The notes beneath the pieces were generated by a model that did no database searches, was not told the origin of the DNA, and saw nothing but the letters and a program-made list of their open reading frames with translations. A stretch of DNA of 64,000 nt from contig JAJZWV010000005.1 of the NCBI GenBank assembly GCA_021846505.1, positions 1 to 64,000 on the forward strand, read 5' to 3'. Source of the DNA: Bacillota bacterium. GTDB taxonomy: Bacteria > Bacillota > Sulfobacillia > Sulfobacillales > JAIMBI01. Below are positions 18,024 to 27,000 of this stretch, piece after piece. The position numbers were made by a program, and so were the translations under genes. The number at the start of each line of letters is the position of its first letter. Position 1 is the stretch's first letter.

Positions 18024-21000
18024 TCATGGCGGCTGAAATGAGGGTGTCTTAAAGTTCCCTTGGTCGCCATCGGCCGACGACTCTGGGTTCTCTCTTTTCC
18101 TCCAGTCGCAGGCGTGGCGTTCGACCGAGACATTCCACTGGTGTTGTTGTGCTCTATCCAGACTTGACACGGGTAGCTTCACCGAAACAGACATCCCCTG
18201 ATCCTTCCCGTGAACGCGAAAGATCTCCTTTTCCAGTCCGTGCTTGGGGGTCCATGCCACTGACCCCCCTAGCGACCCATGGTTAACCATGGCGACATTG
18301 CAATACAACTCATAGCCGCGCGTCCAGGTAAACTGGTCATAAAGGTCCACGTCCTGGTTCCAGGCCACTACCAGCAGGTGGTGAATGCGTCCTCTTAGCC
18401 ACTCGTTGGGCCCGGAATCCAACAGCTCCGAGCAGATCACCGGCGCGAAACGGCCCCAGCCCGGAACCTGGAACCTCCACCAGCGCACGCCTCGAACAAA
18501 TCGCCAGCGCGGCGTGCCGTGCAGGGACAGCGAGCGCTCCAATCCCACCTCGCTAGCATTAGGCCGGGGTTTCACCACGCGAAATTCAGATGTGCTCCAG
18601 GGGCGCACCCGCGGAGCCGCGGATGGCAGCACCAGCATGGCCTCGTTGACCAGCAGGCGAAGGCCAGACGGCGACCGCCCGCGGACTGCGGGCACGGCCG
18701 ACGGAAGTTCCCTCGGTGTAAGTCCTGCCAGCACCCCCACGCCTGTCCGGCGGACAAACTCGCGCACCTTTGGAGCAAGGGGATGCGGAAATGACCACTC
18801 CGGCAGCATCAGCAGAGCATCCCGGCTGCCCTGGTGGTTACCTGCTCGTGCTTGGGACGTGACCTCGCGGAATCTCTCGCCAAGTTCCTCAGTGAGCGCG
18901 CCGAAGGTTGATCGCCGCACGCCTTGCCGGCGCGCGGCAAAAGCCGTGTTGAAGCTAGCCAGCCAACTTGGCCAGTCCGGCTCCGAGGCCACTTGCACCA
19001 GCCGGATGGGTAACACCACATCGAGAGGCGGTTCACCCGACCCAGCTAGGGAAATCTCGGTGGGAATAAACCGTCCGCCGCCGGCTGCGTTTAGCTGCCG
19101 GGGCTCATCCTGCTGCAGAGTGATAAGGTCGCCTTCGCGCCCCGACAAAAACAGGGACTTGCGAGGGCTTCGCAATCCGTCATCCACCAGGGTCCACGCA
19201 TCCCGGGGCAGCACAAACCGGCTTCGATAGGCTTCCCGGTCTGCCAGCGGCACCTGCCACGGAGCCCGGCGGAAAACTTGGTCCAATATGTGCTCACTCC
19301 CCGACACCAGCCAGAGCAGCAAGCACGCTTGCCGCCAGCGCGACGCGTCTTCCCCGGCCATGCCCAATAGCTCGGGCATCAGAAACAGAGGGTGCGGAGC
19401 GCGGCGATCGGGGCGGAGGCCGCGGATGCCTAAGAGGCGGGCGCCGGTGCTCCCCTCCTCATCAGCGCATGCCTCGGGCTCGTCGATGCCTAGCATCCGA
19501 CGCCGCAGGCCGCGGAGCCACCGGTCGCCGCTCTCGGTCATCTCGATGCAGTCCGGCGCCAGAAGCTGCCCGGCGTGCGAGGGTCCGAGGCGCATCGCCT
19601 CCTCCACCAAGAGCCACGCGTAGGGGGACGGCAGTTCCAATGCGGGCACGTCGGCATCGGGAGGCGTCTGCTGGGATCCCTCCAGGCGGTACATCGAGTC
19701 CATCAGCGTGACACGCGCCACGCGGGCATTGCTGTGCGTGGGGTGTTCGGGAAACCACTGAGAAAATTGCTGCCACAAGACTTCGCGGCCGTGGGCCTGC
19801 AGCATCCGCCTAATCTTGGCGTATGCCTCCAGCCGATATAGGGCATCCCACAGGGGCTGGGGTTGGACTGCCAGCGCCGGCCGCTGCAGCCGCTGGGCCA
19901 GCAGGCGGCGTGCGAGAACCGGATAATGGTCCCACAGACCCAACTGCGCCACAGCCGTCCAGCTCTCCGGGCGTGCGGGGGTCCACGCCTTCAGGATGCG
20001 GAATGTCTCTTGGCCACGCCGATCTTGAGCCATACGGGTCAGCCACAAAATCGCTAGCGATGGAGACCCCGTGACGGAGGGCGCCTCGCTTTCGGCCTGC
20101 CCCTCATAGCCAACCACATGGGCAGCCGCTGTTTTAAGCCAGTCCAGCCCAGCCGTCTTGTCTCGGCCCACCGCGTACCCAATGACGGATCCCGGGTGCC
20201 GAAACATTTCGGGCCGCGGCGCGCCGAGGCGCGCCAGCAGCGCTGGCGTAGGTGGCGACGCGGCCACCAGGGCTTCGCTCAGGCACTCCGCCTCCCACCA
20301 CCACAGCCAGGCGGGATCCTGAGCATGCCCGTACAGTACCTGAGCCCAACGGGCCCACCCGCCGATCTGCACCAGGCAGGTGCTGGCCTGGTCGCTGGTC
20401 AGGTGCCACGTCCAACGATTGGGATTGGCTGGCTGGCCCATGGCCAGTGCCTCCAGCTGTCGGCGCAGTGACGCCCATTCTCTCCAGAAATTCGCCCGCC
20501 GAAAGCTGTTGCGCAGCTCGGCGTTTCTCCAGCGAGCCGCCCGCACGGCACGGCAGTCACTGCCCCAGGGGTGCTCTTCTGCCAGGCTTCCGCGGTCCCC
20601 CACGGCCGCAAAGCTTAAAGCCCCGGCCGGCACGCTCGTTTGCAGGACCTCGTCGCGGTGCATGCCGTCGATATGGGCCAGCAGCGGCAGGATGCGCTGC
20701 TGCAACCACTGCGTACCGATGGCCTTGTCTCCCAGCGCATCGGCACGAACCGCGCAGACCAAGGCCGGACGCCACAACTTGTGCCGGGCGGGATACCGCC
20801 GCAGCGCCTGCTCAGCGGTGGAAAGAATCTGCAGGGCAAAGGCTTCGGGCTCCCAATCGGTATCGCCCACGCGCACGGGCCGGCTGGGCCACGAGGCCCG
20901 CGCCAAGCGGTGCAGGGCAAAGGAGACCCGGGCTTCAGCCTGAACTTCGGGGTCATCGTCATGGCGAAGCGCCAGCTCCATGAGGTCCTCCAGGCGTTCA

Positions 21001-22589
21001 ATGGCCGGAGCACCGAACGACTCGTCGAGGCCCTCCTCGCCCAAGTCGCTGACCTCTCGCACCACATGGCTAACAAATTTCTCCAAATTGCCACGCGTGA
21101 GGATTTGGCCCGGCGGAATGGCAGGTAGCACACTGGGGTCTCCGCTCTTGTCCTGATTGGCCAGCATCTGAGAAACCCACTTCGGCTTAGCCTTAGCGTT
21201 GGAAATCGAGAAGTGTTTGCTGGCCTCCCCAAGCGCAGTTTTGAGACGAGAGATGGAGCGGCATAGCAACTCCGGGCTGATCGCAAACAGCATTATGTCG
21301 TCCACATACCTCAGGTAAAACACGGCATCGCCGCCGATGGTGGAACTAGTGTGATGCTCGCACATAGCCGAATCGACCCGTGTCAGAGCCACGTTCAGCA
21401 AGGCACCGGATATTGCCAGGCCTGTCGGGATGCCGAAGGCACCGTCATTTACATAGTTGCCCGCCTGGGACTTCACCGGCCACAATCCGTAGGGATCCTT
21501 CTTGTCCTCCAACTCGTCTGAGCCTGGCTTAGGATCCGAATTGTCTTGGGGTGGGCCGAGTTCCGCTGCGTAATGATCTTTATGCCAATTGGCGTCGTGC
21601 ACTTCACCTCGCCAGTCGTCCCCGGACTCCGACGGGGCACACCACACCGCGTACTTAATGGCCACCAGCAGATTCCCTAAGCGGTCCGCCACAGCCGTTC
21701 GAAGAGAACAGCACGCTGCCAGCGCGGTCCACGGGTGATCGCCGGTGCCACTGCTGCGGCCTTCGACGGTTTTGTCAAACGGCCCCCCGTCGCGGACCAG
21801 CGATGGGAATGACGGCCGGCCCCACGGGTCTGGACCCGCTTGGCCCTTCATGAGACGCACCAGTTCTTCCGCCAGCGCCTTTCGACTGACAGCCGGGTAG
21901 GCCAACTCTAGATCGAGCCGGGCATAATACAGGTCCGATCCTCCACGGCGGACGGGTCGGTCCAGAAACCGTTGGTACGGGAGCAAGTCAGGTGGCTCCG
22001 CCTCCACCTCATCATGATTTTGGTTTGAGGTTTCCTCGCCAAGTACCTGCGCGTTGACCAGCCATTGGGCGACCCGTCGAAAAAGCCCGTAGCCGCTCTG
22101 AAAGTTGTCGTAGAGGCGCGGCTCCCCCAGCGAGAAGGGCGCGCGGTGCCAGCGCTGCCTCCCCTCTCCGTTGGGGCCATCGCCTTCAGGCGGTACCCAG
22201 GGGATTCGGGGCCGAAAAAGCCGGTTGCCAAACGACACATTGGGCATGCGCGCCTCCAGAAACGGCCCTAAAAGAACCATGTAGGCCATGAATGCTACCT
22301 GATCGCGCACGGAGGGCATCACGTAGTGGCGCGTGCGGCCTCCGCGCTTAGGGTACGGCACAACCGGGAACAGGCCGGGCCTATAGCGCCCGCTCGTGAG
22401 GTCATCAGCCAAGCTTGAAAGCCGCTCCCACGTATGAGCTTGCCAGTCCAGCCATTCCCCCGGGTCGCGCAGCTCGCCGGTCGCATACCACTGCTCCACC
22501 TTTTGGAACGCCGCCTTCATGACCCACGGCGTAAAGAGGGACGCCACTCCGCCCACAGCCGATTCCTCGCGAGGCTCATGAGAATTCAC
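18024..22589 (-). CDS. Reverse transcriptase-nitrilase fusion, DRT type 1 / UG1-like defence RT
   Basis: RT motif A 'ARLDLELAYPAV', 'GIPTGLAISGALLNVAL', catalytic 'YLRYVDDIMLF' (YVDD ~21298-21309); C-terminal nitrilase-like 'LMLPEWSFP' (Glu) and 'FAPVICSELLD' (Cys). Confidence 0.85.
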   Translation of the reverse strand: MNSHEPREESAVGGVASLFTPWVMKAAFQKVEQWYATGELRDPGEWLDWQAHTWERLSSLADDLTSGRYRPGLFPVVPYPKRGGRTRHYVMPSVRDQVAFMAYMVLLGPFLEARMPNVSFGNRLFRPRIPWVPPEGDGPNGEGRQRWHRAPFSLGEPRLYDNFQSGYGLFRRVAQWLVNAQVLGEETSNQNHDEVEAEPPDLLPYQRFLDRPVRRGGSDLYYARLDLELAYPAVSRKALAEELVRLMKGQAGPDPWGRPSFPSLVRDGGPFDKTVEGRSSGTGDHPWTALAACCSLRTAVADRLGNLLVAIKYAVWCAPSESGDDWRGEVHDANWHKDHYAAELGPPQDNSDPKPGSDELEDKKDPYGLWPVKSQAGNYVNDGAFGIPTGLAISGALLNVALTRVDSAMCEHHTSSTIGGDAVFYLRYVDDIMLFAISPELLCRSISRLKTALGEASKHFSISNAKAKPKWVSQMLANQDKSGDPSVLPAIPPGQILTRGNLEKFVSHVVREVSDLGEEGLDESFGAPAIERLEDLMELALRHDDDPEVQAEARVSFALHRLARASWPSRPVRVGDTDWEPEAFALQILSTAEQALRRYPARHKLWRPALVCAVRADALGDKAIGTQWLQQRILPLLAHIDGMHRDEVLQTSVPAGALSFAAVGDRGSLAEEHPWGSDCRAVRAARWRNAELRNSFRRANFWREWASLRRQLEALAMGQPANPNRWTWHLTSDQASTCLVQIGGWARWAQVLYGHAQDPAWLWWWEAECLSEALVAASPPTPALLARLGAPRPEMFRHPGSVIGYAVGRDKTAGLDWLKTAAAHVVGYEGQAESEAPSVTGSPSLAILWLTRMAQDRRGQETFRILKAWTPARPESWTAVAQLGLWDHYPVLARRLLAQRLQRPALAVQPQPLWDALYRLEAYAKIRRMLQAHGREVLWQQFSQWFPEHPTHSNARVARVTLMDSMYRLEGSQQTPPDADVPALELPSPYAWLLVEEAMRLGPSHAGQLLAPDCIEMTESGDRWLRGLRRRMLGIDEPEACADEEGSTGARLLGIRGLRPDRRAPHPLFLMPELLGMAGEDASRWRQACLLLWLVSGSEHILDQVFRRAPWQVPLADREAYRSRFVLPRDAWTLVDDGLRSPRKSLFLSGREGDLITLQQDEPRQLNAAGGGRFIPTEISLAGSGEPPLDVVLPIRLVQVASEPDWPSWLASFNTAFAARRQGVRRSTFGALTEELGERFREVTSQARAGNHQGSRDALLMLPEWSFPHPLAPKVREFVRRTGVGVLAGLTPRELPSAVPAVRGRSPSGLRLLVNEAMLVLPSAAPRVRPWSTSEFRVVKPRPNASEVGLERSLSLHGTPRWRFVRGVRWWRFQVPGWGRFAPVICSELLDSGPNEWLRGRIHHLLVVAWNQDVDLYDQFTWTRGYELYCNVAMVNHGSLGGSVAWTPKHGLEKEIFRVHGKDQGMSVSVKLPVSSLDRAQQHQWNVSVERHACDWRKRENPESSADGDQGNFKTPSFQPP

Positions 22590-22873
22590 ATTTCACCGCC
22601 CAGGCGGGAGACTTCGACGACAATCGCCACGCTCCTGCCTAAAACGCCTCGAATGCGGATACCGGCATGTTATAAATTGACGCGACTCCGGATGCCGGGG
22701 AGTTCGGATTCCGACGGCCCTGCCGGTACAATAACCCAGGCGGTTGTTTAGGACGCAGCCGACCCGGACAGGCGCCGCCGCGCTGTCAGAGGCCCCGACA
22801 CATGGCCGCGATCGTCTGTCCCGGTTGATCTGCCCCGATCAGTGTGGAGCGCTGGCGGTCGGAATCGCCTCAT

Positions 22874-23338
22874 TTATGTCGGTTCGGCCTCTCTCGGGTC
22901 CTTGCCGTTGGTGAAGCGCTCCCGGTCCGGCACAAGGCGGATGCCGTCCGCGTAAACGATGTAACAGAATGGTCCCGGTGCCGCACAAGCCTCGGCCATG
23001 CGCTCAACATTGCGGAGAAACCACGCGGCCATCTCAGGGCCGGTGAGTGTGCCGTCGCGAAGGCAAAAGCACCGCACGGCCGCATCGTGAACCGCTTGCC
23101 GCTCCAACATGTTGCGGAAGATGCGGGCATCCTTCATCCAGACGGCCTCACCTCGGCGACCCGCATCGGTCAGCCATTCGATGTCGTCTACAAATTGGTC
23201 ATGTTGGGCGCCATACCGCTCCGCCGAGGTAGTGAGGCGCAAACCGGCGCGGCGAAGGATGCCGGGCACCACCACGCGGCCCAGACTGCGGTCCAAAAAT
23301 AGGTCAGGAAGCTGCTCGGGATGCGACACGCAAAGCAT
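22874..23338 (-). CDS. VapC45-type PIN-like domain toxin
   Basis: 'DLFLDRSLGRVVVPGILRRAGLRLTT...DDIEWLTDAGRRGEAVWMKDARIFRN'; overlaps an upstream DUF433-type gene. Confidence 0.78.
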   Translation of the reverse strand: MLCVSHPEQLPDLFLDRSLGRVVVPGILRRAGLRLTTSAERYGAQHDQFVDDIEWLTDAGRRGEAVWMKDARIFRNMLERQAVHDAAVRCFCLRDGTLTGPEMAAWFLRNVERMAEACAAPGPFCYIVYADGIRLVPDRERFTNGKDPREAEPT

Positions 23339-24020
23339 CCTCGACGTCTGCCCGCGTCAAGCCGTAGTCCGCCGCCACCGTGTCGACGTCCTCCCCGGCC
23401 CAAATTCGCTGCAGGACATCCTCGACCTTGACGCCCGTCGCGCCGAAGAACGGCTGGCCAAACGACCGGCGGGGATCGACGAGCACCTCCGTGTGGCGGT
23501 AGGCGGGCGACCGCAGCACAGTAGGAAACCCATCGTCGCCCCACGTAATGAGCCGCAGGTAATCTCTTACCACATCCGTGAACACCTGTTGGCCGTTGCG
23601 AACGGTCACCAGTCGACCGATGACGTCCGGTCCCTCCTCGTTCCCCCACCGATACAGCACTTCTACGCCGTCAGTGAAGAGGCGCCGGGCCACCAAGGCG
23701 TGCTCCAGTCCGGTCGAATCTTGCAACACCGCGATGGCCGGTCGAATGCGCTGCATGGAAACACCGGCACGCCTAAAGGCGGCCAGCACATGGGCTTCCG
23801 CCAAACCGATAAACGTCACACCGGGATTGCCCCGCCGCAGTGCGCCCGCCCGCTGCACCAAAGGACGCCAGTCGGCCAGGGTCGAGGGCGGCACCTGAAG
23901 GAACTGTCCAACCTGCCGCACCGTGTACAGCGGCACCGTAAACCGGACGTCCGCATCGTTCCCCATGGCCGCGAGCGCCCCCCTTTCCATCATTATGCAC
24001 CAAATGTTCCCCGCGTGCAC
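23304..24020 (-). CDS. VapB45-type antitoxin with HTH and DUF433 domains
   Basis: 'YTVRQVGQFLQVPPSTLADW' HTH; C-terminal 'QPFFGATGVKVEDVLQRIWAGEDVDTVAADYGLTRADVEDALRVA' DUF433 motif. Confidence 0.82.
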   Translation of the reverse strand: MHAGNIWCIMMERGALAAMGNDADVRFTVPLYTVRQVGQFLQVPPSTLADWRPLVQRAGALRRGNPGVTFIGLAEAHVLAAFRRAGVSMQRIRPAIAVLQDSTGLEHALVARRLFTDGVEVLYRWGNEEGPDVIGRLVTVRNGQQVFTDVVRDYLRLITWGDDGFPTVLRSPAYRHTEVLVDPRRSFGQPFFGATGVKVEDVLQRIWAGEDVDTVAADYGLTRADVEDALRVASRAAS

Positions 24021-24090
24021 CCGGGCCGACCCGTGGCCGGTGGCTTCCGTGGGCTATAGCGCGGCACGCTGGGCACAATGGTGGTGCACG

Positions 24091-27000
24091 TCACCCCGGC
24101 CGGCCAAACACCTCGGGGTAGCGCTGGAACTGGTCCACCCACGGCTCGTCGTAGCGCAGCACCACCACGCGGTAGCCGCGCTCTCGCAGCTCGCCGCGCT
24201 CGGCCACATCGTGCTGCTGGCGAGTGGGTGCGTCATGCTGCGGCCCATCCACAAACACGGCCACCCCCAGCCGTCCCGCCCGGCGATAGAAAAGGTCGGC
24301 TTCGGCATACACATCGGCCTCCGGGCGCACCTGGGCCAAGTCCGGCAGCCGGTAGCCCCCTTCCCAAAGTGCCTGCAGCACTTCGTGTTCGCTGCTGTGA
24401 GGGTCGGCCTGCGCCAAAAGAGTCCGGTACTGCTCATCGCGATGGGGAGCGCCACTGCCGGCCGCAGAAGGCGCTGCAGACGCCAACTCCAGCAGGAAAT
24501 CGCGAATCAGGTGCCGGTTCAGCATGCGATGCACCCGCTGATTCCCGTAGCTCATCAGGCAGAGATAGCAGGCGTTGACACAGGGATCCACCTCGGCCGG
24601 GCGCTCCGACCCATCGCGGGGATCAAAGTGGCACAGCTCCAGCGCGGTTTGGGCCAGCTCGCCCCAGATGGCCGGGCGCGCCATCATCTGCGCCCAGGTG
24701 GCCGTGCCGCCTTCGGCGTTCTCCCAAAACAAGATCCGGCCCGTATCTCCTTTGCCCAGGAGCGCGTCGGCAATTTCGCGGTCCTCCAGGTGAAAGGCCA
24801 GCCCAATGGCGCGCGACAGCGCGGCGGTCAAGCTTTCCCGAAAGCCTTCGGGCACCGGCGTCGGCACTACCCGCAGCAAGAGGGCGTTTCGGGTGTCTTT
24901 GACCCAGGGCCGGATGCCAGCTCTGGTGGTCGTGGCCCCTGGACCGCCCTGGCCGTCGTCACCGTCTTCCTCGTCGGATCCCTCGCTGGGGTTCTTGTTC
25001 CACCGGCCGGTGGCCTGGTCCAGCGCGAACCCCTGGTGCGGGGCTTGAGTCCGCCGCCACCCATGGTTCACCTGATGCAGCTGCGCCTGGGGGGCGTAGG
25101 TGACTTCCAGCAGCGGGCCTGCATCGCTTCCGACTATCACCGTCTCGGCCGGCTCATCGCGCTGAAACTCCACGTAGGTCTCAATGTCATAGCCGGTCCG
25201 GATGCGCTCCTCGTCGTCAGAGGTAATCCGGCGCGAGGGCCGAGCACTGGACGTGGGCATCTGGAGCAAACTGCCCAGAAACTCGCTGGACGCCCCGTCC
25301 AGGCCCGACTCGCAGTGTGGGCACAGATCGCGTATTTCCGTGGAGAGCCACGCTCCGCACTGCTGGCACACCCGCGCCTCATCCAGCAAATCTTCCAAGC
25401 CCTGCGCGGGCAGGTGAATGCGGTCCACCTGAAAGCTTTGGCCCTCGTGGTACACCCGGTTGCGGGGCCCAAACTCCCGCAGGGCCAAAAACCGCGGCCG
25501 TGAAATCACATGGCTTTCATCGCGGACCGGCAGCACCAGCTGCAGCGGCAGCCGCGGAAAATTATACCCCGGCAGGAAGCCTTCGGCCGCCAGATAGCGA
25601 TACGGATAAAAGTCCGACTCACTGGACTGCCCCTGGTTTAAAAGCAGCGCCTGCTCATGCTCGGCCGTCATGCGCTGGCGCTTGGCCATCTCCCGATCCC
25701 GCTGGCTGCGGGACTGAACCACCCCGCGGTCAGCCAGGGCCCGCTGGCGCATCACCGTGCGATATAGCCCGCGCCAGCGCTCGAAGGCCCTGTCCAAGGC
25801 CGTCGGCGCTTCATTGACGGTGGCCGCGATGAAGTCCCGGGTGATGGCCCCGTCTGCCAGCAGTGCGGCGAGCGCCCGCTCGGCCGACGCAGCGACGTCT
25901 TGGGCGGCCGCCGGCGCCAGGTGCCGCGCCCGCTCGATGTCATCGGTGAAGGGCAGTGCGTCATCGTCCAGCTGCAGCACGTCCTGAATGCTGTTGCGGA
26001 GGTTTATTCCCGACCGGCCCAGCCACATCGCCTGGATGTGGGCCTTCACCAAGTCTTCACTGCTGAGGTCCAGCTGCGCCGCGCGCACTTCGCCCGCCAC
26101 CATGTCCACGGGGCGCCGAAAGAAGTACTGGTCGTGCCCGTTGCCCTCGGACGCAAACGACACCACCAGCGCGGATCGCCCGCCGCGGCCCGCTCGCCCG
26201 CTGCGCTGGGCGTAATTAGCCGGCGTGGGCGGCACGTTGCGCAAGTGCACCATGCGCAGGTCGCTGATGTCGATGCCCAGCTCCATGGTGGGGGAGCAAA
26301 AGAGCGCCGACAGCTTCCCATCCCGAAACGCCGCCTCGCGCTGCTGGCGCAGCACGGCCGGCACCTGGGCCGTGTGCTCTCGCCCCTCCATCCCCTGGCC
26401 GTGGCGGCTCATATCTTGGTACAGGTCGCGGAAAAACTGGTTGGCCCGCCGCTGCTGGGACGCGGCGCGGTCCGTGTTCATGAACTTTTGGCGCACCGGG
26501 TCCACTGCGGGTGTGCCATCGCCGACACACCACGCGAGTGACGCCGCCATCACCTGATAGCCGTCAGTGCGCTTCGCCAAGAACTGCCCGCGCAGCAGCT
26601 CCAGCAGAGCCCGGATAAAGCTGTTGTACTCGGCTTCCGTCATGGCATCGGCACGCTTCCAGGTGTCTGGCCGGCGGAGGTACTGGCCCAGCGCGCTTCG
26701 CGGCCCCAAACTCTTGGTGCGGCGATCGGGATCGCCCCCCTCCGGCGCAAACGACACCGGCTGAGCCAGCGATCCCACTCGACCGGGATGCCACAGGTCA
26801 TCCAGCGTCTGCTCCACCACCGTCACCATCTCGCGCTGGGCGGAGTAATCCAGGGCGCGAGCATCAATCGCCAGATCCCGGCGCATGTAGTCCAAAAGTC
26901 CTCGCACCGCGGTTTCGCGCACCGCCGGCGCGGCCTCGGCCAGAACGGGGTGGCCCGCCCACGCGGCCTCGCTGGCGCAAAACTCCGCCAAGCCCTCGTA

